A stretch of 64,000 bases of DNA from an uncultured Tenacibaculum sp. GTDB taxonomy: Bacteria; Bacteroidota; Bacteroidia; Flavobacteriales; Flavobacteriaceae. Of the stretch, positions 18,011 through 26,823 are shown one piece after another; the first letter of the stretch is position 1; each line of letters starts with the position of its first letter. The stretch is taken from NCBI GenBank assembly GCA_947497895.1, contig CANMIL010000007.1:62001-126000 (forward strand), given 5' to 3'. The translations under genes and the position numbers were made by a program. The notes beneath the pieces are model-generated. The model was not told where the DNA came from. It was given only the letters and a program-made list of their open reading frames with translations, and did not search any database.

Positions 18011-20644
18011 TTGTTTAGCTTTAACCAAATAACAATACAAACACTTCTTAAAACAGTGATTTTGTTCGTGGGGATGTTCTTACTCTTTGGGTGTAAACTT
18101 GAAAAAGGTAACCCAGGGAAAGAGAGAATACAGCCATTGACGCAAAAGAAGTACGACTCATTAAAAGATATTATTTTTCATAGATCAAAGCCTCATAAAG
18201 GATTTGAAGTTTTTTATAAAATTAAGAAAGAAGCACGTGAACTTCAGGACTCAAATGAGTTACTGAAGCGCTATAAATTAATGCTTTGGTATTATATTAT
18301 TTCATCGGATTACAGAGAAGGAGATGCCATTATTAATAAGCTTAAAACATATTATAAAGATCATGGTAGATGGTCGGATTTTATGATGTTAAGTAAAATG
18401 ATTTGCATCTATTACAGAGGAAGGGGAAGGAATGAAGAGATGGAAGCTGTTTTAAAAGAAGCTATTGAAATAGCCGAAAAGCATAAAGATGTTTATCCTT
18501 ATGATCTGTTACCTATTCATGAGTTATCAGTTTTTTATACATATGATGTTGGTAAACATGAAGAGGCGGTGAAATACGGAGAATTGTTTTTTGAAAAGGT
18601 TAGAATATATGATACTATAAAAAGTAGGAAAAAAGTTTTTGACTCTATTAAAAAAGAAAATGTTCATATTTTAAATCTAACCATAGGTCGATCTTATACT
18701 GAGCTGGATAAACTAGAAAAAGCTTACCCTCATTTAGAATATGCAGAAAAGAGTTTTGAGGACCTTCATAATGTAGGTGTTTTAACAAGAGTGTATAGTA
18801 ATTTTATTGATTATTACCTCAAAAAAAAGGATTTAGATAAGCTTGATTACTACAAAACGAAATATTTAAACTTTAGTCAAAGTAACAATGATTCATTGTT
18901 GTCAACTCGACAAAAAATCTCTGAAACAAATTTGAAATTAGTAGCTAATGAGAGAAAAGTGCTGTTGGAGGAAGAGGAAAATAAGATACAGATTCTTGTG
19001 ATCGCTGTTCTAGGTACTTTATTATTGTTCGTTGTAATTTTTCAAAGGTTCTTTTTAAAACTTAGGTATGAAAATGAAAGTATTCATTTAGCATTAGCAA
19101 AGGAGCAAGAGTTCAAAAAGTTTCGAGCGTCATTATTCATCAATATAGCGCATGAAATAAGAACTCCATTATCGCTCATATTGGGGTATATAGATCTATC
19201 TTCAGACAAAACTATCTCTAAAAATGAGTTGAGGGACTATTTAAAGGAGATTCGACAAAAGAGTAATAAAGTTATAAGTAATGTTTCAGATATTATCTCC
19301 TTATTAAAAGAGGATAAAAAGAAAGAAGAAGGAGGAATAGAGCTAGCAGAGATTGTCATTGAACCAATTCTACAGAACTTGTTTTTTTCGTTTGAAGCAA
19401 TGGCTAAAATTAAAGAGGTTTCACTAAGTTATAAAGCCGAACTTCCTATTGATTTATCGATTGCAACGAATTTAAAAAAGTTTGAAAGTTTAATAAATAA
19501 CTTAGTAGGGAATGCTATTAAGTTCTCACCTAAAGGCTCTCAGGTAAGCTTACTATCATTCATAAAAGAAAATCACATTTATATAAAAGTGGCAGACCAA
19601 GGCAGTGGAATAAGTGAAGAAAACCTAAAACATATTTTCAGTAAGTTTTATCAAGAAGAGAAAAAAGGAAGGTCAGAAGGTTTTGGTATTGGACTCGCAA
19701 TAGTTAAGGATATCGTTGAGTTTCTTGATGGAGAAATTACATTAGAAAGTCAGTTGAATGTTGGAACAACCTTTTCGGTTTTATTACCTATTGATCAAGA
19801 TGAAACAAGGGAGTTAGTAGTCGTTTCAAAAGAATCTCAAATTGAAACAGGAAGTGCCGATAAAAAAAGGTTAATGGATAATTTATTCAATAAGAAGAGT
19901 AAACTATTAATCGTAGAGGATAATGCTTATATGGTTGATTATTACGATAAGTTATTGTCGAAATTATACAACTGTGATTATGTTTTTAATGGAAAAGAAG
20001 CTTTAGAAAGGTTAGAAAAAGTCAATTATGATCTTATTATATCTGATATGATGATGCCCGAAATGGATGGAATTGAACTCAGAAAAGAAATGAAAACGCT
20101 TCTAAAGGATAAGTATTTGCCTTTTATTATGGTAAGTGCAATGGATTATGAAGAAAATAAACTAGAGGCATATAATCTAGGGATAGATGATTATATCGTG
20201 AAGCCTTTTAGCAAAAATGAATTGATTGTAAGAGTAAATCGTTTGATTGAAAATAGAAGACAAAGAGAAGTCTGGATAAAAGATTTAGATGATGACGATT
20301 TGAAAGTAGAAACTTATGATGAAAGAAATCTCAAAAATATACAACAAGTAATATTAGAGAATATAGATAAAGAGAATTTTACAGTGTCTAATTTGGCTGA
20401 ATTGGTAAACTTTAGTCAAAGGCAATTGGAAAGAATGATTAAAAACTTAACAGGTTTAACGCCTGTAAAATTTATTCTGGAAGTAAGGTTGCAAGAAGCC
20501 TATAAAAAGATAAAAAATAAAGAAGAGATTGATGTGAATAATGTCCGGTATTCGGTAGGTTTCAAGAGCGCATCTTACTTCTCTGTTAAGTTTAAGGAAC
20601 GATTTGGAATAAGTCCAAGTGAATTACTAAGAGATAAGAAGTAG
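18011..20644 (+). CDS. Hybrid two-component system protein with TPR sensor and AraC output (2 of 4)
   Basis: This 877-residue paralog has the same order as the other three: signal peptide with lipobox (FLLFGCKLEKG, C28), TPR-like periplasmic region, membrane helix (about 325-345), HisKA with H381 in NIAHEIRTPLSLILGY, HATPase (LINNLVGNAIKFSP, GFGIGLAIV), receiver with D679 in ISDMMMPEMDGIEL, and AraC domain at the C terminus. The start is the TTG at 18011. The DNA at this point aligns with the start of copy 3, where an ATG is used, but the matching codon here is ATA. It lies 111 bp after copy 1 with no clear terminator between. Confidence 0.9.
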   Translation: MFSFNQITIQTLLKTVILFVGMFLLFGCKLEKGNPGKERIQPLTQKKYDSLKDIIFHRSKPHKGFEVFYKIKKEARELQDSNELLKRYKLMLWYYIISSDYREGDAIINKLKTYYKDHGRWSDFMMLSKMICIYYRGRGRNEEMEAVLKEAIEIAEKHKDVYPYDLLPIHELSVFYTYDVGKHEEAVKYGELFFEKVRIYDTIKSRKKVFDSIKKENVHILNLTIGRSYTELDKLEKAYPHLEYAEKSFEDLHNVGVLTRVYSNFIDYYLKKKDLDKLDYYKTKYLNFSQSNNDSLLSTRQKISETNLKLVANERKVLLEEEENKIQILVIAVLGTLLLFVVIFQRFFLKLRYENESIHLALAKEQEFKKFRASLFINIAHEIRTPLSLILGYIDLSSDKTISKNELRDYLKEIRQKSNKVISNVSDIISLLKEDKKKEEGGIELAEIVIEPILQNLFFSFEAMAKIKEVSLSYKAELPIDLSIATNLKKFESLINNLVGNAIKFSPKGSQVSLLSFIKENHIYIKVADQGSGISEENLKHIFSKFYQEEKKGRSEGFGIGLAIVKDIVEFLDGEITLESQLNVGTTFSVLLPIDQDETRELVVVSKESQIETGSADKKRLMDNLFNKKSKLLIVEDNAYMVDYYDKLLSKLYNCDYVFNGKEALERLEKVNYDLIISDMMMPEMDGIELRKEMKTLLKDKYLPFIMVSAMDYEENKLEAYNLGIDDYIVKPFSKNELIVRVNRLIENRRQREVWIKDLDDDDLKVETYDERNLKNIQQVILENIDKENFTVSNLAELVNFSQRQLERMIKNLTGLTPVKFILEVRLQEAYKKIKNKEEIDVNNVRYSVGFKSASYFSVKFKERFGISPSELLRDKK

Positions 20645-20802
20645 TGATTGAAAAAAGGATTTTTGTTTTTTACAAAACAATTATTGGGTAAAACCATTTT
20701 TGACAACATCAGATATAATACTTATTTGTTTCTTTATCGATTCAAAATAAGGGAATTAATGTAGTGTGAAGTATTAAAGTGAAAGCTTATAACCAATTAA
20801 CA

Positions 20803-23400
20803 ATGACCAAGTATTTTTTAAGAGTAATAGCCCTCTTAATTATTTTCGCCTATTCTAGTTGTGGGTTTAGAAAGAGTAGTGCAAAACCAAAAGGAGTTGT
20901 TCCATTTACTAAAAAGGAATATGATTCGTTGCGGTCTGTTATGCTAAATGTTAATTTTAAATCGAATCAGGTTTCTGAATTGGTGAATAGACTTATGAAA
21001 GAAACGGAAGGGTTGGCTGAGTCTAATGAATTAGCAAAGCGTCAAAAGTTGTTAGTTTTATATTATTTAAAGGTCAATGACTATGAGAAAGCAGATTTTT
21101 TCTTGGATAAAGTACAAAAGTATTACAAGAAGAGTGAAAAGTGGGCTGATTATATTTCCTTAAGTAAAATAAGGTGCATTTCCTTTAGAGGAAGAAAAAA
21201 GTATACCGAAATGGAGGCCGTTTTAAAAGAGGCTATTGAAATTTCAGAAAGAGAAAATGTAAAACCATATGACCTATTACCTATTCATGAACTGTCAGTT
21301 TTTTATAGTTACGATCTCGGGAAACATCAGGAAGGAATAAAGTATGGAAGTTTATTTTTTGATAAGTTAAAAGATTTTCGCGTAACAGAGAAAAATAAAA
21401 AACTTTACGATTCAATTAAAATACAAACAGTTGATGTTCTAAATCTAACATTAGGGAAGTCATATATCAATGTTAATGACTTGGACAATGCGTATAAACA
21501 CTTAAAACTAGCGGAAGAAGGGTTTCTAGAATTGGGAGACGATCAGAAGCTAATTAGAGTTTATGGAAATTTAATAGAATATTACTTGAAAACGGGAGAG
21601 CTAGATCGAGTAAAACATACCAAAACTCAATACCTAAATTATAATTCAAAACGAAACAATTTTCTTATCGGGAGTAATAAAAAAATAGCTGAAGATAATA
21701 TTGATTTAATGAAGGAGGAAAGAGAAGGTCTAGTTGTAAAAGAAGCGAATAAAAGAAGGTTGCTTATTATTGGTTCCTTAGGAACGTTTTTATTGCTTGT
21801 GATTATTTTTCAGAGATACTTTTTAAAGCTTAAATATGAAAAAGAACGTATTCACTTGGCTCTTGAGAAAGAGCAAGAATTTAAAAAGTTTAGAGCTTCG
21901 TTGTTTATCAATATAGCACATGAAATTAGAACGCCATTGTCTTTGATTTTGGGATATATTGATTTATCCGAAGATCAAAGTATTAGTGAATCTGAATTGG
22001 AGAAATACCTTGGAGAAATTAAAAGGAAGAGTAATAAGATTATTAACAATATATCTGATATCATTTCTTTGTTAAAAGAAGACAAAAAGGAAGAAGAAGT
22101 AAAACTAGAAAACGTTATAATTGAACCTTTTTTACAACAATTATTTTTCTCTTTTGAAAGTGTAGCGAAAATAAAAAGCATAGAGCTTAATTATAATGTT
22201 GAACTTCCTACAAATTATTCAATAAGAACAAATCTGAATAAGTTAGAAAGTTTAATCTCCAATTTGATTAGTAATGCCATCAAGTTTTCACCTAAAAATG
22301 CTACCGTAACTTTTATAGCATTTCTTAAAAATGACCTTTTTCATATTCAAGTAATAGATGAAGGAAGTGGAATCAGTAAAGAAAATCAAAAACATATTTT
22401 TAGTAAGTTCTATCAAGAAGAAAAACTTGGAAAATCGGAAGGGTTTGGTATTGGCTTGGCAATAGTAAAAGACATAGTTGATACTTTACAAGGTAGTATC
22501 TCTGTTGAAAGTACCGAAGGGCAAGGGGCAACTTTTAAGGTAGAGCTTCCAGTTGTTGGTCAGGAAGAGATTCAAGAAAAAGAAATTATTACAAAGAAAA
22601 TTAAAAATGAGAAGAATGGAGTAATACCTCTTCCAAATAGTGTCTTTAATAAAGGTAGTAAATTGTTAATTGTTGAAGACAATCCTTATATGGTTGATTA
22701 TTATGAGAAAATCTTATCTAAGTTTTTTAGATGTGATTTTGCTTTTAATGGAGAAGAAGGTTTAGAAAAATTATCAAATAAAGAATACGACCTAATCATT
22801 TCTGACGTAATGATGCCTAAAATGAATGGTATTGAGTTTAGAAAAAATATGAAGGGCATGTCCATAAACGGAAGAACGCCCTTTATCATGGTAACGGCAC
22901 TAGGTTACGAGGAAAACAAAATAGAAGCCTTTAATATTGGAATTGACGATTATATTGTAAAGCCATTTAGTAAAAAAGAATTAATCGCTCGTATTAATTG
23001 TTTGATTGAAAACAAACAGAAAAGAGAAGAATGGGTATTGAGTTCAGAAGAGGAAGAAAGTGAGATTGAAACTTTCGAAGAAAGAAATTTGAGAGAGCTA
23101 CAGGAACTAATTTTAGAAAACATCCATCGTGAAGATTTTTCGGTTGCGGAGCTTGCAGAAAAGGTGAACTTCAGTCAAAGACAATTAGAAAGAATAACTA
23201 AAAAGCTAACAGGTTTAACTCCGGTTAAATTTGTTTTAGAGATTAGACTTCAGGAAGCATATAAAAAGATAAAGAATAAGGAAGAAGCAGATGTGAATAA
23301 TGTTCGTTATTCAATAGGTATGAAAAGTGCATCCTACTTTTCTGTAAAATTCAAGGAGCGATTTGGTATAAGTCCTAGTGAATTGTTAAAAGATGGTTAA
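20803..23400 (+). CDS. Hybrid two-component system protein with TPR sensor and AraC output (3 of 4)
   Basis: I place the start at the ATG giving MTKYFLRVIALLIIFAYSSC; a GTG eight codons upstream (20779) is an alternative. The 865-residue product has lipobox YSSCGF, TPR-like sensor, membrane helix (LLIIGSLGTFLLLVIIFQRY), HisKA with H373 in NIAHEIRTPLSLILGY, HATPase (LISNLISNAIKFSP, GFGIGLAIV), receiver with D668 in ISDVMMPKMNGIEF, and a C-terminal AraC domain. The kinase-to-DNA-binding half is highly similar to copies 1, 2 and 4. Its intergenic region (20645-20802) lacks the hairpin found before copies 1 and 4. Confidence 0.9.
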   Translation: MTKYFLRVIALLIIFAYSSCGFRKSSAKPKGVVPFTKKEYDSLRSVMLNVNFKSNQVSELVNRLMKETEGLAESNELAKRQKLLVLYYLKVNDYEKADFFLDKVQKYYKKSEKWADYISLSKIRCISFRGRKKYTEMEAVLKEAIEISERENVKPYDLLPIHELSVFYSYDLGKHQEGIKYGSLFFDKLKDFRVTEKNKKLYDSIKIQTVDVLNLTLGKSYINVNDLDNAYKHLKLAEEGFLELGDDQKLIRVYGNLIEYYLKTGELDRVKHTKTQYLNYNSKRNNFLIGSNKKIAEDNIDLMKEEREGLVVKEANKRRLLIIGSLGTFLLLVIIFQRYFLKLKYEKERIHLALEKEQEFKKFRASLFINIAHEIRTPLSLILGYIDLSEDQSISESELEKYLGEIKRKSNKIINNISDIISLLKEDKKEEEVKLENVIIEPFLQQLFFSFESVAKIKSIELNYNVELPTNYSIRTNLNKLESLISNLISNAIKFSPKNATVTFIAFLKNDLFHIQVIDEGSGISKENQKHIFSKFYQEEKLGKSEGFGIGLAIVKDIVDTLQGSISVESTEGQGATFKVELPVVGQEEIQEKEIITKKIKNEKNGVIPLPNSVFNKGSKLLIVEDNPYMVDYYEKILSKFFRCDFAFNGEEGLEKLSNKEYDLIISDVMMPKMNGIEFRKNMKGMSINGRTPFIMVTALGYEENKIEAFNIGIDDYIVKPFSKKELIARINCLIENKQKREEWVLSSEEEESEIETFEERNLRELQELILENIHREDFSVAELAEKVNFSQRQLERITKKLTGLTPVKFVLEIRLQEAYKKIKNKEEADVNNVRYSIGMKSASYFSVKFKERFGISPSELLKDG

Positions 23401-23848
23401 TAGAGTATGAGTTCCTATTTTCTTTGAAATAAAAAGAAAAAATTTTCAATATTTAATTCTAAAAATAGATGTAGTAGTGAAGGTTTAATCAAATTTATTG
23501 CAAAAAACTCGGTAATATCTATGGTTGGTTTTAAAAGAAAGCCCCAATTTCGCCTAGTTTAGGTTACTGGTTTGGGGCCAATTGACTTAGGGGGATCAAT
23601 TAAGATTGTTAATTTCTTTGTTCGATTGTTGTTACAAATGTAGTACGGTACCTAGAGTTTTACTTCCTGAAACACGTCAAATAATTATGATTAGAAAAAA
23701 AACTCTTTCTCAAATTCGACTTTTGATGTCTTTTTTTTAGTAGCTTTTTCGTTACTTTGTTGGCTTGAATAGAAGTGATTATAAGTCGCATGTAAATAAC
23801 CCACATAAAAAGAGTTATAAAAAGTGGATTGATGACTTTAAGGTAGTA
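23401..23848. other. Intergenic region upstream of the fourth hybrid kinase
   Basis: No gene is supported in this 448-bp stretch. It holds the second copy of the GCCCC/GGGGC hairpin. The open frame from a TTG at 23765 is probably leader, because it would put 28 charged residues before the signal peptide. Confidence 0.55.
23537..23582 (+). repeat. Conserved GCCCC/GGGGC hairpin, copy 2
   Basis: GAAAGCCCC pairs with TGGGGCC. The loop contains GCCTAGTTTAGGTT, which differs by one base from copy 1 (GCCAAGTTTAGGTT), and the spacing to the closing arm is the same. An inner stem CCTA/TAGG can form here. The distance to the downstream kinase start (about 265 bp) is close to that of copy 1 (about 250 bp). 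Confidence 0.65.
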
Positions 23849-26458
23849 ATGGAAAAAGTATATTGTTTTAGAATTGTTATCGCGTTAATTATTTTAACGT
23901 TCTCAGGGTGTGGATTTAATAAAAATGACCTTGCTGGAATAGAAAGAGTTTCCCCCCTAACAAAAAAAGAATACGACTCTTTAAGAGAAATAATATTTTT
24001 TAGTTTGGAACCTGAAAGGGCTTCCAAAGTAATGTTTAGATTGTCAAAAGAAGCAAGACTTATTGATGATGAGCATGAGCTAGCAAAGAGATACAGACTT
24101 ATGGTTTGGTATTATTTGATGAGCTCTGACTTTGAAAAAGGAGATGTTATTCTCGATAAATTGCAAAAGTATTACAGTGATTTTAATAGATGGTCTGATT
24201 ATGTGAGTATTAGTAAAATTAGAGCTATTTCTTATCGTGGAAGAGAAAAATATGATGAAATAGAAAAGGTTTTGAAAGAAGCTGTGGAGATTTCAAAAGA
24301 AAAAGATGTACACCCTTATGATTTACTACCAATTCATGAATTATCAGTTTTTTATAGTTACGATTTAGGAAAGCATGAAGAAGCTGTAAAGTATGGAGAT
24401 TTGTTTTTTGAAAAGTTAAAGCAATACGATACGATTACTTCACCAAAGAATTTAAGAATTCTTGATTCAATAAAGAGACAAAACCTTGATGTTATTAACC
24501 TTATTCTCGCGAAATCTTATACTCAAACAAATGAATTAGACAAAGCTTATCAGTGTTTGAAATATGCAGAAAAAGGGTTCGGTGATATTGATGACGTTGA
24601 AAAAGTAATGCGAGTTTACAGTAATTTTATTGATTTCTACCTTAAAAAACAAGATTTAGAAAAGGTAGAGTTCTATAAAGAGAAGTATCTCCAGTACAGT
24701 AAACGAAATAATGACTCTTTAGTTTCTAGTTTGCGAAAAATGACCGAAACAAATTTGAGCCTTGTAACCAAAGAGAAAGACGGATTTGTAGTTAAAGAAG
24801 AGAATAAAAGAAAGTTACTAATAATTGGGTCTTTAGGTACATTTCTGCTACTGGTAATCATTTTTCAAAGATATTTTCTGAGGCTTAAATACGAAAAGGA
24901 AAAAATAAGATTAGAACTTGAAAATGAACAAGATTTTAAAAAGTTCAGAGCTTCTTTATTTATCAATATTGCACACGAAATCAGAACACCATTGTCCTTA
25001 ATCTTAGGGTATATTGATTTATCAGCTGATAAAAGTATTTCGGGAGATGAGTTAAGAAAGTATTTAGGGGAAATAAGAAGAAAAAGTAATAAGGTAATTA
25101 ATAACATTTCCGATATCATTGCATTATTACGAGAAGATAAAAAAGAAGAAGATACCCGAATGGAAAGTGTCATTATCGAACCTTTTTTACAACAATTATT
25201 TTTCTCCTTTGAAAGTATCGCAAAAATTAAAAATATTGAGTTAAACTACAGTGTTGAGCTACCAGTTAATTTTACATTACAAACAAACCTTAATAAACTT
25301 GAAAGTTTGGTTAACAACTTGGTGAGTAATGCAATTAAGTTTTCTCATAAAAATACCAAAGTAACCTTTATAGCTTTTATAGAAGATGAATCGTTTCATA
25401 TTCAAGTGATAGATCAAGGGAGCGGAATTAGCGAGAAAAATCAGAAAAACATATTCAGTAAGTTTTATCAAGAAGATAAGATAGGGAAATCGGAAGGGTT
25501 CGGTATTGGATTAGCCATAGTTAAGGATATCGTTGATAACCTTAATGGAACAATAATAGTTGATAGCAAACCTGAAGAAGGAGCGGCGTTTAAGGTTCAG
25601 TTCCCAATCATAAATGATGAAGAGCTACTTGAAGATACAGAAGTTGTATCCAAACAATTAAAAAATAAATCTAATGTAAATACAACCTATGCAAATAATC
25701 CACTAAATAAAGGAAGTAAAGTTCTTATCGTGGAAGATAATCCTTATATGGTTGACTATTATGAAAAGATTTTATCACCAATTTATAATTGTGAGTTTGC
25801 ATTTAATGGAGAAGAAGGATTGGAAAAACTTCAAGAAAAGCAATTTGACCTTGTAGTTTCTGATGTAATGATGCCAAAAATGAATGGTATTGAATTTAGA
25901 AAGGAAATGAAAAAGTTTCCTGAAAATGAAAATATACCCTTTATCCTAGTAACAGCTTTAGGATATGAAGAGAATAAGGTGGAGGCATTTAATATTGGAG
26001 TTGACGATTATGTGGTGAAGCCGTTTAGCAAAAATGAATTAATTGCTAGAATTAATTGTCTTCTTGAAAACAAAGAAAAAAGAGAAAGTTGGATAAAGCA
26101 GGCCAATGAGACAGAAAAAGAAGTTGAAACTTTTGAAGAAAAAAATCTTAAGAGACTACAAGAGATTGTTCTGGAAAATATAGACAAAGAAAGTTTTTCA
26201 GTAGCATTATTGGCTGAGGAGGTAAACTTTAGCCAAAGACAATTAGAGAGAATTATAAAGAAACTTACTGGTTTAACACCTGTTAAATTTATACTTGAAG
26301 TAAGGCTGCAAGAAGCGTATAAGAAAATCAAAAATAAAGAGGAAGCTGATATTAACAACGTTCGATATTCAGTGGGAATAAAAAGTGCTTCTTATTTTTC
26401 CGTAAAATTCAAACAAAGATTTGGTGTAAGTCCTAGTGAATTACTTAAAGCAGGCTAG
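23849..26458 (+). CDS. Hybrid two-component system protein with TPR sensor and AraC output (4 of 4)
   Basis: The start is the ATG giving MEKVYCFRIVIALIILTFSG, which yields a normal lipoprotein signal (lipobox TFSGCGF); an upstream TTG at 23765 would bury it. The 869-residue product has a TPR-like sensor, membrane helix (LLIIGSLGTFLLLVIIFQRY), HisKA with H376 in NIAHEIRTPLSLILGY, HATPase (LVNNLVSNAIKFSH, GFGIGLAIV), receiver with D672 in VSDVMMPKMNGIEF and an AraC domain at the C terminus. It is closest by eye to copy 3. It is followed by an unrelated membrane protein gene and ettA. Confidence 0.9.
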   Translation: MEKVYCFRIVIALIILTFSGCGFNKNDLAGIERVSPLTKKEYDSLREIIFFSLEPERASKVMFRLSKEARLIDDEHELAKRYRLMVWYYLMSSDFEKGDVILDKLQKYYSDFNRWSDYVSISKIRAISYRGREKYDEIEKVLKEAVEISKEKDVHPYDLLPIHELSVFYSYDLGKHEEAVKYGDLFFEKLKQYDTITSPKNLRILDSIKRQNLDVINLILAKSYTQTNELDKAYQCLKYAEKGFGDIDDVEKVMRVYSNFIDFYLKKQDLEKVEFYKEKYLQYSKRNNDSLVSSLRKMTETNLSLVTKEKDGFVVKEENKRKLLIIGSLGTFLLLVIIFQRYFLRLKYEKEKIRLELENEQDFKKFRASLFINIAHEIRTPLSLILGYIDLSADKSISGDELRKYLGEIRRKSNKVINNISDIIALLREDKKEEDTRMESVIIEPFLQQLFFSFESIAKIKNIELNYSVELPVNFTLQTNLNKLESLVNNLVSNAIKFSHKNTKVTFIAFIEDESFHIQVIDQGSGISEKNQKNIFSKFYQEDKIGKSEGFGIGLAIVKDIVDNLNGTIIVDSKPEEGAAFKVQFPIINDEELLEDTEVVSKQLKNKSNVNTTYANNPLNKGSKVLIVEDNPYMVDYYEKILSPIYNCEFAFNGEEGLEKLQEKQFDLVVSDVMMPKMNGIEFRKEMKKFPENENIPFILVTALGYEENKVEAFNIGVDDYVVKPFSKNELIARINCLLENKEKRESWIKQANETEKEVETFEEKNLKRLQEIVLENIDKESFSVALLAEEVNFSQRQLERIIKKLTGLTPVKFILEVRLQEAYKKIKNKEEADINNVRYSVGIKSASYFSVKFKQRFGVSPSELLKAG

Positions 26459-26544
26459 TTTTACTATAGATGTTCTAGAGTGAATACAAAAACTCTAAAA
26501 ATCTTTATTGCTTTCTTGAATAAATAATTACGATATTTGCCTTT

Positions 26545-26552
26545 TACTTTTG
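26545..26552 (+). promoter_or_regulatory. Bacteroidetes-type -7 promoter element
   Basis: TACTTTTG matches the Bacteroidetes sigma-factor -7 consensus TAnnTTTG exactly and lies 51 bp before the small membrane protein gene. No well-spaced -33 TTG was found, so this is a moderate call. Confidence 0.45.
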
Positions 26553-26555
26553 TGT

Positions 26556-26576
26556 AGAGAAGGTGGTGACCCCCTT
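26556..26576 (+). promoter_or_regulatory. 5'-leader hairpin before small membrane protein and ettA
   Basis: AGAAGGTGG and CCCCCTTCT pair with one mismatch around TGA. The hairpin would sit at the very 5' end of a transcript starting from the TACTTTTG element and could protect the mRNA or tune translation. Confidence 0.45.
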
Positions 26577-26603
26577 CTTTATCCTTTATTTAATATATCA
26601 ATT

Positions 26604-26786
26604 ATGGCAATGAATAAAAACACAGTTCTTGGATGGGCAACATTAATTATGGTTTTAATGGGGATTCTACTAATCGCATTAGCGGTATTTAAGTATGACG
26701 AAATCGCAGGGTATGGTTTTGGTGCTGTTGGTTTAGGTTTTTTTGCAAACGCTTGGGTATTTAATGCACTTAAAGGTAGAGTATAG
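26604..26786 (+). CDS. Small two-helix membrane protein (CAL67264-like)
   Basis: This 60-residue protein starts at MAMNKNTVLG; an open-frame extension to 26550 runs through a hairpin and is not believed. It has two hydrophobic helices (about 8-29, WATLIMVLMGILLIALAVF, and 37-54, GYGFGAVGLGFFANAWVF). I recall it as a small conserved Flavobacteriia family found next to ettA. Function unknown. It is probably cotranscribed with ettA, 37 bp downstream. Confidence 0.75.
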   Translation: MAMNKNTVLGWATLIMVLMGILLIALAVFKYDEIAGYGFGAVGLGFFANAWVFNALKGRV

Positions 26787-26823
26787 TACATTCCGAAATT
26801 AATTTTTAAAAGATTACAAAATA

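Noticed and set aside
15290..26458. Polysaccharide utilisation locus controlled by the hybrid kinases
   Set aside because: No SusC, SusD or glycoside hydrolase genes occur next to the kinases; the chitinases are over 20 kb away and lack SusCD partners in the window.
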